Shown here piece by piece: positions 1 through 9,792 of a stretch of 64,000 bases of DNA. How positions within the stretch are numbered: position 1 is the stretch's first letter; each line of letters starts with the position of its first letter. The stretch lies in assembly GCF_002943425.1 (NCBI RefSeq), contig NZ_PTRA01000001.1:1984001-2048000 (forward strand). Reading direction: 5' to 3'. The translations under genes were made by a program, and so were the position numbers. Below the pieces are notes generated by a model. The model searched no databases, had not been told where the DNA came from, and saw only the letters and a program-made list of their open reading frames with translations. The DNA is from Siphonobacter curvatus. Lineage in GTDB: Bacteria; Bacteroidota; Bacteroidia; Cytophagales; Spirosomataceae.

Positions 1-2
1 TA

Positions 3-533
3 CTTACGGAGAATCTATTTACCTACCAGCCCGAGCAACCGTTTGACCTGATTGTTTCGGCTCGGGTCCTGCAATGGCTGAGTAATCCGAAAGAGGCCTT
101 GAGTCAGTTCAAAACGTTGCTGAAACCGGGCGGCTGGGTATCAATACTTGATTACAACCATGCTCAACTTGAGTGGTCGCCGGTACCACCCGCGAGTATG
201 CAGGTTTTCTATCAGGCTTTTCTGGACTGGCGGGCGGACGCGGGTATGGATAACGAAATCGCGGACCACCTGCCGGAGTTATTCAGCGAATTAGATTTTC
301 GGGAAATCCTTATATTGGATTCCAATGAAGTCTATCAGCGGGGACAAGCTGACTTTACCGCAAAACTCAACCTCTGGACGACCGTAGCCGAGACCCGTGG
401 CCAACAAATGGTACAAAACGGCTGGCTTACGGAGGAACAACGCCAGCAGGCCATCACGGAATACCGGAGCTGGGTAGAGCAGGAAGCGGAGTCGATGACG
501 ATGAAGCTAAAGGAGGTGCGGGGGCGGGTATAG
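3..533 (+). CDS. Class I SAM-dependent methyltransferase, C-terminal part (5' truncated)
   Basis: The reading frame is open from the window edge, and the 176 visible residues are the C-terminal part of a class I methyltransferase. The stretch FDLIVSARVLQWLSNP is the usual motif after the SAM-binding acidic loop, and LLKPGGWVSILDY is the following beta-strand with the 'LKPGG' turn typical of Methyltransf_11/25 families. The SAM-binding glycine motif must lie upstream of the window. The substrate cannot be told. The C-terminal half (helical, with many Glu, Gln and Trp) probably forms the substrate lid. A TTG lies at 99, but homology clearly begins before it, so it is not the start. A hairpin terminator at 651-676 follows the gene. 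Confidence 0.8.
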   Translation, partial: LTENLFTYQPEQPFDLIVSARVLQWLSNPKEALSQFKTLLKPGGWVSILDYNHAQLEWSPVPPASMQVFYQAFLDWRADAGMDNEIADHLPELFSELDFREILILDSNEVYQRGQADFTAKLNLWTTVAETRGQQMVQNGWLTEEQRQQAITEYRSWVEQEAESMTMKLKEVRGRV

Positions 534-650
534 GCATCGACTGGCTATATTAGTGAGGTGCGAGGCCGAAGGGTTTTGAAACCAAGGGAGCGTAGCAGTC
601 TTTCGGTGAAAGCATACTCAAACTTCAAACACTTTTCAAACTACAAAAAA

Positions 651-676
651 AAGCCCCGGATTGACGTCCGGGGCTT
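651..676. terminator. Bidirectional hairpin terminator
   Basis: A perfect 10-bp stem (AAGCCCCGGA / TCCGGGGCTT) with a 6-nt loop is preceded by an A-run and followed by TTTTCG. It lies between the convergent methyltransferase and S41 protease genes and can serve both strands. Confidence 0.85.
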
Positions 677-688
677 TTCGTTACCTGC

Positions 689-3600
689 TTACTTCAAATC
701 TTTCAAAATCTCCTCAATGGCTCGGTCGAGCTGAGGTTCTTTCCCTTCCAGACGATCCATAAAGGTTTGTTTGACGGTGATGTCCGGCTGGACACCCTCG
801 CGTTCGAGATTCTTGCCGTCGAGAGTATAACAACCCCAGGAAGGTAAACGGTAGAAGGAACCATCCACCAGGCCTTTACCCGAGGTAAAAATGATCCAGC
901 GGTAGGTTTCTGTACCAATCAGCTTACCTAATTTCAGAGCCTTAAATCCGGCAGAAGTCATCTCGGCATCACTCAGCGACTGCTCGTTAATCAGCATCAC
1001 AATGGGCTTGCCCGAGGGGCTAAAGTTTGGCTGTGGCGAGCGAGCACCACCCCGGTACTGCCACTGCAGGTACGGACGCTGACTCAGGAAGTTCAGCACC
1101 AGATCGTGAACGTTACCGCCCGTGTTGTAGCGTAAATCCACAATTAGAGCGTCTTTCTGATTCCAGTCGCGGGTCATGTCAATCACAAACTTCTGGTATT
1201 CGTCCATACCCATGTTTTTCATGTGTACGTAGCCGATCCGGTTTTTGCTCTTGGTGTCCACGTACTTCTGGTTTTGATCGATCCATTCATCGTACAACTG
1301 ATTCACCAATGCACCTGAGTACTCAGGGTGGACTTTCACTTCAACGTTTTTGCCGTTTCGTTCGAATGTCAATTCCATTTCCTGATCCAGCGAAGGTTGT
1401 TGGAAGTAGAAATCGCGGTTTTGCTTGGGGTTAACCTCCTGTCCGTTCACCTTCACGAGTACATCACCGGGTTTCACATCTTTTCCGGTTTTATCGAGCG
1501 GTGAGTTCTTGACAATAGCCTTCACCCGGTACGGATTTTCATCCTCGAAGATCACGCCGGGCGTAAGCGTACGGGTCGCGAAGAAGTTACTTTCTTCCGG
1601 ACCATACGAACTGAAACCCGTGTGCGATGAATTCAACTCGCCGAGCATATCGTTCATCAGCGTACGGAAATCCGTGCGGTTATTGGCCCGCGAAACAAAG
1701 GCCTCGTATTTCGGCTTGAGGGATTTCCAGTCGGCTCCGTGGAAGGTTTCGTTGTAGAAATTCTCTTCTACGTTGGCCCAGGTTTCTTCGAACATCTGGC
1801 GGAATTCCTCCTCGAAATTCTTCCGGAAGGTATGTTTCATGTCGATTTTCTCGACTTTATTGGCATCCAGATTCAGCTTGTGAATGTTTCCGCCCACGAT
1901 GACGTAATACTTCCCATCGAGTTGAAGAAAATCAGAAGCTCCACGGGTACCTTCGATCTTTTCCGTTTTGTTCGGAACGAAAGGTTCAATCGTCGTTTTC
2001 CACCAGCTGGGTTGGCCCTGATCGTGGTCCGACTGGTAAAGGACGAACGTTTTGGTGTCTTTTTGGACAACGATGGGATCCACCGCTGTACCGAAATTCG
2101 GACTGATCTGCTCCAGTCGATCCATCAAACCATCGAAGTCAATCACAATTGGATCAATCTTCTTGGGTTCTTCTTTTTTCTTTTCGTCCTTTTTCTCTTC
2201 TTTTTGATCCTTTTTGGCGTCCGTTTTTTTCGTACTGGTTTTGCTCGAATCCGGCTTGGTTTCCTTTTTCTCGTCTTTCTTTTCTTCTTTTTTGAACAGC
2301 TCGGCGAATTTGTCGGAACGATACGGCTCTTCCAACTTGCTCAAAGGCATCCGGTAGATGTGGGCGTCGGCCAGACCAAAGGGATAGGAAGGTTTATACC
2401 GATTGCTGGCAAAATAGATGTACTTGCCGTCGGGCGACCAGTACGGAGCTTCTTCCGTAACGCCCGTGTTGGTCAGGTTATACGTTTTACCATCCGAGAG
2501 CTTGTGGACGAGAATGTCTTGTTCGAAATTACGGTGAGCCGTGAATACGACGTACTCATCATTGGGCGAAAACATGGGTGAGGAGTTCTGGAACGCCCAG
2601 ATTTCATCCTTCACGATCGTCTTCGAATCGAATGACTTCAAATCCAGTAAGCGAACTTCGTCGCGACCGCTCAAATATACGGCCTTCGTACGGTCCTTAT
2701 TCAGGAAGAGATTCCGGTTATTCCGAAGGTCTTTCGTCAGGGCTTTCGCCGAGCCGTTACCATCGGCGGGGATGCTGAAAAAGTTCTGGTAACCATTGAC
2801 GGTCTGGTTGAATACCAGCGTCCGGTTGTCGGAAAGCCATTTCACTTCCAGCACCCGACCCGTCGGACTGGTACTGAGTTGCTTGATGTACTTGCCTTCC
2901 ACGTCGGAAACGAACAGTTGTCCCCGGGAAGAGAACGCCATTTTCTTACCATCGGGCGATACATCGAAGAAATTGATATTGCCCTGTACGATGAAATCCT
3001 GAGCCTTGGGAAGTGTGAAATTCCGCGAAATGGACAGTTGGACGGGCTGAGCTTTTTTGCTGGCGACGTCGTAAATCCAAAGCTGGTAATCTTTCTCAAA
3101 GACCACTTTCTGGCCATTGGCACTGACCTGAGGACGCTTGATGGATTCCTTGAACGAGGTCAATGCCGTCTTTTTGCCACCGTTAAAGGCGTACAGGTTG
3201 TATTCACCGTTGGCCTCATCCGAAACAAAATAGACCTGACCCGATTTATCGATGGTCGTCCACATATCCTTGCCCTGATAATCCGTATACCGCTTGTATG
3301 CTTTGGTTTTCGGATTGTAGGACTGGATATCAGGGTTAAATTCACCCTTGTACCCTTTGCGGTAGGCTTGGTTATCGCTTTCCCAGGTATCGTTGAAGTA
3401 CAGCTCGCCCGTAGTCGGGTGCTCAGCAATGTTGTGAATCCGGTTGAAGAAGTGCCCAAAGATGCGTTTGGGTGTACCGCCATCGATGGAAAGGGTATAG
3501 GCCGTACCATTGTTGTACGCTCCTGATTCGAAGTAAATCGTTTTCGAATCCCAGCCCCAGCCATCGAATAGATCGTAACTGTCGTGGAAGGTCAACTGCC

Positions 3601-3901
3601 GGATTTCACCACCCTCGGCGGGCATCACGTACACATCGGCGTTGCCGTACTGCGTACCCGTAAAGGCCAGCCATTTGCCATCGGGGGAGAAGCGGGCCCG
3701 AGTTTCGCTGCCCTGCATAGCCGTGAGACGAGTACTAACGCCCGTCGTCAGATCGGTTTTCCAAAGGTCGTTTTCGTAGGTAAATACGAGTGTTTTGGCA
3801 TCCGGGCTAATACTGGGGTAGGAAGTGAAGTACACCCCCTGGCCGTGCGTAGTGGCAAGGCCCGCTACGACCATAATGGCGGAGAGAAAAATTTTTCGCA
3901 T
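689..3901 (-). CDS. Tricorn-like S41 family peptidase with beta-propeller and PDZ domains
   Basis: The 1070-residue exported protein resembles tricorn protease homologues, which degrade peptides in the periplasm. Signal peptide: residues 1-20 (MRKIFLSAIMVVAGLATTHG). Two beta-propeller regions follow, with repeated 'SPDGKWLAFTG'-type PD40 blades over about residues 25-540. A Lys/Glu-rich linker comes next (encoded around 2155-2330), then a second partial propeller, a PDZ domain (about 760-840) and an S41 core. The core contains DLRYNTGG and the putative catalytic serine in NEQSLSDAE. The frame is open further upstream to 4093, but that part would cross the terminator at 3995-4020, and the signal peptide begins at the ATG at 3901. 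The length fits the family. The gene seems to be transcribed alone. Confidence 0.9.
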   Translation of the reverse strand: MRKIFLSAIMVVAGLATTHGQGVYFTSYPSISPDAKTLVFTYENDLWKTDLTTGVSTRLTAMQGSETRARFSPDGKWLAFTGTQYGNADVYVMPAEGGEIRQLTFHDSYDLFDGWGWDSKTIYFESGAYNNGTAYTLSIDGGTPKRIFGHFFNRIHNIAEHPTTGELYFNDTWESDNQAYRKGYKGEFNPDIQSYNPKTKAYKRYTDYQGKDMWTTIDKSGQVYFVSDEANGEYNLYAFNGGKKTALTSFKESIKRPQVSANGQKVVFEKDYQLWIYDVASKKAQPVQLSISRNFTLPKAQDFIVQGNINFFDVSPDGKKMAFSSRGQLFVSDVEGKYIKQLSTSPTGRVLEVKWLSDNRTLVFNQTVNGYQNFFSIPADGNGSAKALTKDLRNNRNLFLNKDRTKAVYLSGRDEVRLLDLKSFDSKTIVKDEIWAFQNSSPMFSPNDEYVVFTAHRNFEQDILVHKLSDGKTYNLTNTGVTEEAPYWSPDGKYIYFASNRYKPSYPFGLADAHIYRMPLSKLEEPYRSDKFAELFKKEEKKDEKKETKPDSSKTSTKKTDAKKDQKEEKKDEKKKEEPKKIDPIVIDFDGLMDRLEQISPNFGTAVDPIVVQKDTKTFVLYQSDHDQGQPSWWKTTIEPFVPNKTEKIEGTRGASDFLQLDGKYYVIVGGNIHKLNLDANKVEKIDMKHTFRKNFEEEFRQMFEETWANVEENFYNETFHGADWKSLKPKYEAFVSRANNRTDFRTLMNDMLGELNSSHTGFSSYGPEESNFFATRTLTPGVIFEDENPYRVKAIVKNSPLDKTGKDVKPGDVLVKVNGQEVNPKQNRDFYFQQPSLDQEMELTFERNGKNVEVKVHPEYSGALVNQLYDEWIDQNQKYVDTKSKNRIGYVHMKNMGMDEYQKFVIDMTRDWNQKDALIVDLRYNTGGNVHDLVLNFLSQRPYLQWQYRGGARSPQPNFSPSGKPIVMLINEQSLSDAEMTSAGFKALKLGKLIGTETYRWIIFTSGKGLVDGSFYRLPSWGCYTLDGKNLEREGVQPDITVKQTFMDRLEGKEPQLDRAIEEILKDLK

Positions 3902-3994
3902 ACAATGGGTATGAAGTGTTTTTTCGAAAGATACAAAGCAGCGGGAACCCATGGAAATACACTTGTGACCAATGGTAAGTATTCGGCATAAAAA

Positions 3995-4020
3995 AAGCCG
4001 TCTGGTTTTCCAGACGGCTT
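3995..4020. terminator. Hairpin terminator downstream of the DUF1080 gene
   Basis: An 11-bp perfect stem (AAGCCGTCTGG / CCAGACGGCTT) with a TTTT loop is flanked by A6 and T6 runs. It ends the 4041-4655 transcript and insulates the S41 peptidase gene. Confidence 0.88.
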
Positions 4021-4040
4021 TTTTCTGTATTAAGAACGGC

Positions 4041-4655
4041 CTACAACGTCCGAACTTTGATGTCTTTCCAGCGAACTTTAATCCCACCGCCATCGTGAAT
4101 TTGCAAAGCGATGCTACCGGTTTTTGAACCGAAAGCCGGATCAGTCATCGTTACCATTTCTTTGCCGTTAAGCCAGGAGGTAACAGTATTGCCCTGTACG
4201 CGAATTTTCATCGTATTCCATTCGCCCATTTTCAAAGCCTTGTCCTTAGCCGGATCGGGTTTGATAAGCCAGCCCCGTCCGTATGATTCGTAGATGCCGC
4301 CCGTCGCGTGGTTTGGAGGAGCTACCTCTACCTGCCAGCCCGACACTTTGGTGCCTTCGATGGAAGAGTGGAAGAAGATACCGCTGTTGCCATCGGCTTC
4401 CTGTTTGAAACTAGCTTCTACTTCAAAATCCTTGAATTGTTCTTCCGTGGCCAGGTAGCCGTACTGTTTGTCAGGACCACTCTCGCAAATGAGCTGACCG
4501 TTTTCGACGTACCATTTTTCGGTACCGTACACTTTCCAGCCCGTGAGGTCTTTACCATTAAAAAGCGACTTCCATTTGGCTTTTGCGGGTTGATCCGCGA
4601 AGGTGAACAAACTGGAGCAGACCAGCACTAAAACCAGTGCGAATGTGCGATGCAT
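4041..4655 (-). CDS. DUF1080 (3-keto-disaccharide hydrolase type) secreted protein
   Basis: The 204-residue protein has a signal peptide (MHRTFALVLVLVCSSLFTFA) followed by a single concanavalin/LamG-like beta-sandwich of the DUF1080 family. Diagnostic stretches are 'SLFNGKDLTGWKVYG' near the mature N-terminus, 'NSGIFFHS' in the middle and 'GSIALQIHDGGGIKVRWKDIKVR' split over the C-terminus. The family is abundant in Bacteroidota and Planctomycetes. Some members hydrolyse 3-keto-glycosides, others have no known activity, so the substrate is open. It is probably periplasmic. The single-gene transcript ends at the hairpin at 3995-4020. Residues 21-24 (DQPA) just after the signal do not make a lipobox. 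Confidence 0.88.
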   Translation of the reverse strand: MHRTFALVLVLVCSSLFTFADQPAKAKWKSLFNGKDLTGWKVYGTEKWYVENGQLICESGPDKQYGYLATEEQFKDFEVEASFKQEADGNSGIFFHSSIEGTKVSGWQVEVAPPNHATGGIYESYGRGWLIKPDPAKDKALKMGEWNTMKIRVQGNTVTSWLNGKEMVTMTDPAFGSKTGSIALQIHDGGGIKVRWKDIKVRTL

Positions 4656-4810
4656 ACGTTAGAGGTTTAATTGAAATACTGATTAAATGGTATAAAAAGC
4701 AGTAAAACGATTGAAAAGGTCTGACACATCGGCCGTTCCAATCCCTTTGATAAAAGAGTGAAACCTGTTCAAACGTAATCAAACCTTTTCAAATAATCGT
4801 ACAGATTTTA

Positions 4811-7800
4811 CTATTCAATCGTCAGTACCCAGTCATCCTGTTCGACGACGGTACCTTCCGTTAACGTAATGGCCGAGACTTTACCAGCGATCGGAGCCGC
4901 TACGATACTTTCCATTTTCATGGCTTCAATCACGAACAGCGGCTGATTTTTCTTTACTTCCTGGCCTTCTTTTACCTGAATGCGTACCAGACGGCCCTGT
5001 AAGGGAGCCCCAATCTGACCCGCTTTCGTAACCTTTTCATTCTGGGCTTTGGTGGCCTTAAACGTTTGGTCTTTGATGGAAATCCGGCGAGCCTGTCCGT
5101 TCAGATCGAAGGTTACCGTCCGATGACCCGTTTCGTCGGGCTCGGATACGTAGGAAAGTTTGATCATGATCGTCTTTCCTTCCTCAATCGTCACGAGGAC
5201 CTCTTCGTCCTGTTTCAATCCGTAGAAGAACGCCGGCGTAGGCAGCTTACTCACATCTCCGTAGCGATCTGAAGCGACGTAGAATTCTTCATAGACCTTC
5301 GGATACATTTTGTACGCCAGGTAATCGAGGAAGGCTCCGTCATTACCCATGAAAGTCTCCGCGTTGGGGAATTTTTTCTTGAACGCTTCGAAATCTTCGT
5401 CAATATTCAGCGGCGGCAAACTGTCGTTCGGACGGCCAGTAATGGGTTCGTCGTCTTTCAACACCAGCTTCTGCAGTTTTTCGGGGAATCCACCCGCGGG
5501 TTGACCCAGTTCACCTTTAAAGAAGCCTTTCACCGACTCGGGAAAACTCAGCGAATCACCGCGTAAGAAAATCTCATCCGACGTTAGGTTATTGGTCGTC
5601 ATGAAAATCGCCATATCACCGACTACTTTCGACGAAGGGGTTACTTTCACAATATCCCCGAAAAGCTGATTGGCCGTGATATAGTTTTTCTTCAGCGTTT
5701 CGAACTGATCGCCTACGCCCATCGAAATAGCCTGCTGGCGTAAGTTCGAGAACTGACCGCCGGGTACTTCGTTGTCGTATACTTCCGCCGAACCGGACTT
5801 CATGCCACTTTCAAACGGATAGTAGTATTCCCGAACATCCTCCCAATACGTAGAATACTGATTCAGCAATGACAAGTCAATCGGATGCTCGCGTTCGTGG
5901 CCCTGCATCATGGCTACTACGGAGTTGAAGTTGGGCTGAGCCGTCAGTCCTGACATCGCTGCAATGGAGCAATCCACTACGTCTACACCCGCTTCGATGG
6001 CTTTTAGGTACGTAGCCGGCTGAATCGAGGACGTGTCGTGCGTGTGCAGGTGTACAGGAATGCTCAGTACTTTCTTCAGTTCACTCACCAGAATGGCCGC
6101 CTGTTGTGGTTTCAGTAAGCCCGCCATGTCCTTGATACAAAGCATGTGCGAACCCAGGTCTTCCAACTGACGGGCCAGATCCAGGTAATATTGTAGCGAA
6201 TATTTGTAGTTCGGATTATTCTTGTGTTGCAGGAAATCGCCCGTGTAGCAAATGGCCGCTTCGGCAATCCCTCCCGTGCGTTCCTGTACGGCCTTGATCG
6301 ATACCTTCATCGAATCAATCCAGTTGAGCGAATCGAAAATGCGGAACACATCCACGCCCGACTCCCAGGATTTTTCCACGAAGGTTTCAATCAGGTTATC
6401 CGGATACGCTGAGTACCCCACGGCATTGCTACCCCGGAATAACATCTGAAGCAGCATGTTTGGCATGGCTTCGCGGAACTGCCGCAGTCGCGTCCAGGGG
6501 TTTTCGTAAAGGAACCGCATCGAAACGTCGAAGGTCGCTCCACCCCAGACTTCCATGGAAAATAGCTGCGGGAACGCTTTCGCAAAACCCGAAGCTACTT
6601 CCAACATGTCGTCGGTACGTACCCGCGTGGCCAGCAGTGACTGGTGTCCATCGCGGAAGGTCGTATCCGTATACAAAATGGTATTGTGTTCCTTGACCCA
6701 CTCCGCAAACTTGGCTGGGCCGAGACGCGTCAGGCGGTCTTTGTTACCCATCGGGAACTCGCCGTACGGATCCGTGCTGGGTACGATGGGCGTACGGAAC
6801 GTCTTCTGATTTTTGACTTTTACGTCCGGATTGCCGTTCACGATCACTTCGCCTAGGTAGCGTAACAGCTTGGTCGAGCGATCCTGTGATTTACGGAAAT
6901 TGAAGAGTTCGGGCGAATTGTCAATGAACTGCACGGTACACAATCCCGACTGGAAGGTCGGGTGGGCGAGTACGTTCTGCAGGAAGGGAATATTGGTTTT
7001 CACCCCGCGAATCCGGAATTCGACTAATGCCCGTTCCAGTCGCTGAATGGCTCCCTTGAAGGTACGGCCCGACGAAGAAACCTTCACCAGCATGGAATCG
7101 AAGTAGGGGGAAATTTTCATCCCCGGATACGTCGAACCTTCGTCCAGACGAATCCCGAAACCAGCGGCGTTGCGGTACGCAATGATGGTACCGAAATCGG
7201 GTTTAAAACCGTTCGCAGGATCTTCGGTTGTGATGCGGCACTGGATGGCAAAGCCACTCATCTCCACGTCATCCTGACTATGCAGGTAGATGCCGTTGTC
7301 GGAGAGCTTGTAGTTCATCGCTACCAGCAACTGACTGCGTACCAAGTCGATACCGGTAATTTCTTCCGTAATCGTATGCTCTACCTGAATACGGGGGTTC
7401 ACTTCGATAAAGTAGATATTCTCTTCCTTATCGACCAGAAATTCCACCGTACCGGCACAGGAATAATTAACGGCCTTACCGATCGCCACGGCGTATTCGT
7501 ACAGCTTGTCGCGGGTTTCCTGCTTAAGGTTGACGGAAGGGGCAATTTCTACGACCTTCTGGAAACGACGCTGTACGGAGCAATCCCGTTCGAAAAGATG
7601 AAGCAGATTGCCGTGCTGATCGCCCAGCAACTGTACTTCAATGTGCTTGGGATTTTCAATGTATTTCTCAATGAAAATCGTATCGTCACCGAACGCATTT
7701 TTGGCTTCATTCCGGGCTTCATTGTAGGAGCGTTCCAGGGATTCAGCGTCGCGAACGACCCGCATTCCCCGGCCACCGCCGCCAGCGGCGGCTTTCAGCA

Positions 7801-8290
7801 TGATCGGGAAACCGATACGTTCGGCTTCGGAGATAACTTTTTCAATGGGTTCTCCCTTGATTTTCGCGTCTTGGATGACGGGAAGTCCGGCCTTGATAGC
7901 GGTATCCTTGGCAATCACTTTATCACCCAGAGCGTGCATGGCTTCGGGTGATGGGCCTACGAAAATGATATTTTCCTCACGGCAACGGGTCGCCAGCGTC
8001 GTGTTTTCGCTCAAGAAACCGTAGCCGGGGTGAATGGCGTCGATGTTTTTGCGTTTGGCCAGAGCAATCAGTCCTTCCACGTCGAGGTAAGGCTTGAGCG
8101 GGTCTTCATCCCGGCCAATCTGATAGGCTTCGTCGGCTTTATAGCGATGGAGCGAGTAACGATCTTCGTACGTATAGACAGCAATAGTCTGGATGCCCAG
8201 TTCGGTAGCGGCCCGCATAATGCGAATGGCAATTTCGCCCCGGTTGGCTACCAGCAGACGCTTGATTTTGCGGACGTATTCAGGAGTCAT
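4811..8290 (-). CDS. pyc: Pyruvate carboxylase
   Basis: The 1159-residue protein is a full-length single-chain pyruvate carboxylase (biotin, ATP + bicarbonate + pyruvate to oxaloacetate). Order: biotin carboxylase N-domain (RLLVANRGEIAIRI), ATP-grasp with the glycine-rich KAAAGGGGRGM loop, biotin carboxylase C-domain, carboxyltransferase barrel starting at LYTDTTFRDGHQS with the metal-binding LHTHDT, PYC_OADA domain, then the biotinyl domain with EAMKMES (biotin-accepting Lys1125). It is cytoplasmic and anaplerotic, replenishing the TCA cycle and feeding gluconeogenesis. The start ATG at 8290 gives the usual short N-terminal extension. The length agrees with the roughly 1150 aa expected. No frameshift is visible. 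Confidence 0.97.
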   Translation of the reverse strand: MTPEYVRKIKRLLVANRGEIAIRIMRAATELGIQTIAVYTYEDRYSLHRYKADEAYQIGRDEDPLKPYLDVEGLIALAKRKNIDAIHPGYGFLSENTTLATRCREENIIFVGPSPEAMHALGDKVIAKDTAIKAGLPVIQDAKIKGEPIEKVISEAERIGFPIMLKAAAGGGGRGMRVVRDAESLERSYNEARNEAKNAFGDDTIFIEKYIENPKHIEVQLLGDQHGNLLHLFERDCSVQRRFQKVVEIAPSVNLKQETRDKLYEYAVAIGKAVNYSCAGTVEFLVDKEENIYFIEVNPRIQVEHTITEEITGIDLVRSQLLVAMNYKLSDNGIYLHSQDDVEMSGFAIQCRITTEDPANGFKPDFGTIIAYRNAAGFGIRLDEGSTYPGMKISPYFDSMLVKVSSSGRTFKGAIQRLERALVEFRIRGVKTNIPFLQNVLAHPTFQSGLCTVQFIDNSPELFNFRKSQDRSTKLLRYLGEVIVNGNPDVKVKNQKTFRTPIVPSTDPYGEFPMGNKDRLTRLGPAKFAEWVKEHNTILYTDTTFRDGHQSLLATRVRTDDMLEVASGFAKAFPQLFSMEVWGGATFDVSMRFLYENPWTRLRQFREAMPNMLLQMLFRGSNAVGYSAYPDNLIETFVEKSWESGVDVFRIFDSLNWIDSMKVSIKAVQERTGGIAEAAICYTGDFLQHKNNPNYKYSLQYYLDLARQLEDLGSHMLCIKDMAGLLKPQQAAILVSELKKVLSIPVHLHTHDTSSIQPATYLKAIEAGVDVVDCSIAAMSGLTAQPNFNSVVAMMQGHEREHPIDLSLLNQYSTYWEDVREYYYPFESGMKSGSAEVYDNEVPGGQFSNLRQQAISMGVGDQFETLKKNYITANQLFGDIVKVTPSSKVVGDMAIFMTTNNLTSDEIFLRGDSLSFPESVKGFFKGELGQPAGGFPEKLQKLVLKDDEPITGRPNDSLPPLNIDEDFEAFKKKFPNAETFMGNDGAFLDYLAYKMYPKVYEEFYVASDRYGDVSKLPTPAFFYGLKQDEEVLVTIEEGKTIMIKLSYVSEPDETGHRTVTFDLNGQARRISIKDQTFKATKAQNEKVTKAGQIGAPLQGRLVRIQVKEGQEVKKNQPLFVIEAMKMESIVAAPIAGKVSAITLTEGTVVEQDDWVLTIE

Positions 8291-8760
8291 GCAGCAATGA
8301 GGTTAAAAGAAAGACTTATTCGGGTAAGGCTTGTTTTCAAGGATTCAACCCTTATCACAAGCGTTTATCATACTTAAAAATAGTTGGCTGCAAATATGCA
8401 AACTTGCCAAAAGAAATGCCGTAATGTTTGAAAAATTCTGAATATAATTTGGAGAGTCTTGAAAAATTTAAAACGTCGCTCAATTATATCCAATGTATAT
8501 ATTATTAGACTTATTCAAGGGAAGACGGTCCAAGGGATAGGATAAGCCCTATCCAGAAACCTTTCGGTGAATGAGACCGAGGATACTCCCTGAAGTAAAT
8601 CTATTGATTTCAGTTAAAAACCCCGCACCACCGACCGCTTTTCCGGAATCGGGCAGCGAAGGGACGGCGAATTGCGGACGAGGTTTCTCATGGGGTGCGT
8701 AGGACAGACGCTAAAGAAACCTTTCTAAAGGGAATAAGTTTGAAGAAAGCACCAATAAAA
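8291..8760. other. Non-coding gap upstream of pyc
   Basis: About 470 bases without a credible gene on either strand. It contains the pyc upstream region (AT-rich at 8390-8510) and a short hairpin GGATAG-N8-CTATCC near 8537-8560. No known riboswitch was recognised. Confidence 0.5.
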
Positions 8761-8793
8761 AATCCCCCTAAGATCGCAGACCTTAGGGGGATT
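8761..8793 (-). terminator. Hairpin terminator of the DUF3592 gene
   Basis: A 12-bp perfect stem (AATCCCCCTAAG / CTTAGGGGGATT) with a 9-nt loop. Read on the minus strand it is followed by TTTTATT. Confidence 0.85.
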
Positions 8794-8827
8794 GTATCGG
8801 AAAAAACGCCAATCCTTAACGCAAAAT

Positions 8828-9295
8828 TTACAGGGCAAACAGTACACTGATCAGTACAAAAACACCTCCTAAGATGTAAAACACCTTCGGATTGGTGCCT
8901 GGTACGTGGTCCGTTCCCAGCGTAGCGTCTTCAGGGTTTTCGATGTTATAGCGAACGGCTACCGTCTCGCCGACCTGAATCGGTTGTGAGAGGGCTTCTT
9001 CGCCCTGAGCTACGAACTGGTGATTACCCACACTGAACTTCACCTGGGGGAAAAGGAGCGGGTAGTTACCCATTTTATCATCCCGGTTGTATTTCTTCAG
9101 GACATCAACGATGACGCCTTCGGCAACTGCTGAATGTTGTAACCATTGCTGGCGACGGTTGGCAAAGTAAAATCCAACCCCTACGCAAGCTAAAGCAATA
9201 ACTAGAAAGGGTAACATAAATTCTGCCCCGGGTTGGGTCATACCGGCGGGACGGGGAAGAGACATTAATAAGGAATTATGCAAAGAAAAATTCAT
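8828..9295 (-). CDS. DUF3592 domain membrane protein
   Basis: The roughly 155-residue protein has a TM helix (MLPFLVIALACVGVGFYFA), then a soluble beta domain with AEGVIVDV, FPQVKFSVGNHQF and GETVAVRYNIENPEDA, and a C-terminal TM helix (VFYILGGVFVLISVLFAL). This matches DUF3592, a family of small membrane proteins of unknown role. The PVRYnPxnP-type motif is kept as VRYNIENPEDA. The start is uncertain. ATGs at 9352 and 9295 are both in frame, and the stretch before 9295 looks unlike a protein N-terminus, so 9295 is preferred. A still later ATG directly before the first TM helix is also possible. Confidence 0.72.
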   Translation of the reverse strand: MNFSLHNSLLMSLPRPAGMTQPGAEFMLPFLVIALACVGVGFYFANRRQQWLQHSAVAEGVIVDVLKKYNRDDKMGNYPLLFPQVKFSVGNHQFVAQGEEALSQPIQVGETVAVRYNIENPEDATLGTDHVPGTNPKVFYILGGVFVLISVLFAL

Positions 9296-9740
9296 GGCTT
9301 TTCGAATCAGACTGTGTTGAAGAAACGTACGTTCGTGTCGTAACGTTCTCATTTCTGGTTCGAATTAATAGCTATTCTATCAGATTATCAAATAGTTAGC
9401 CTAAGGTATGAATGGCTAGGAAGCTTTGAAAAAAGATGGATTTAAGGGACAAAATTGAACTTCCTATCGGAACAAGTTTAAATTTTAGTAAGCGGAATTA
9501 AATTTTGTTGAATTTTTGAAAAATGAGGTTTCAGAATGGGGGATTAATTATTTTAAAATTTTTTTACTGATAAATTGAACTATTTATAGGATGGTATTTT
9601 TCCGTACCGCTGTTTTGAGCAATTCCCTACGGTTATAGCGGCGAAATGACAATGAGCACGAATCGTTTAGGCTAATTGTCCAAATAATCTTTTGCGGAAG
9701 AAATCAGAAATTTTTTTTCTGAAAGGGAATAGTAAGGCAC
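9296..9740. other. AT-rich non-coding gap
   Basis: About 450 bases with no plausible gene. It includes A/T-rich runs (9470-9600 and 9680-9720) that probably hold the DUF3592 gene promoter on the minus strand. Nothing else was recognised. Confidence 0.45.
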
Positions 9741-9745
9741 AAAAA

Positions 9746-9773
9746 AAGGCCTGCTAGAGTCAGCAAGCCTTTT
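9746..9773 (-). terminator. Hairpin terminator of the 54-aa membrane protein gene
   Basis: A 10-bp stem (AAGGCCTGCT / AGCAAGCCTT, one G-T pair) is flanked by A and T runs, 20 bp beyond the stop of the small gene at 9793-9957. Confidence 0.8.
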
Positions 9774-9792
9774 TTTATCTGATTTGCTCAGA

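Noticed and set aside
1739-2581. 280-residue frame opposite the S41 protease
   Set aside because: It is a mirror of the low-complexity Lys/Glu-rich coding part (read as Phe/Leu), with no protein-like pattern.
3902-4093. N-terminal extension of the S41 protease frame
   Set aside because: It would cross a strong terminator, and the signal peptide begins at 3901.
8510-8700. Possible riboswitch or small RNA upstream of pyc
   Set aside because: Only one short hairpin was seen, with no recognisable conserved core.
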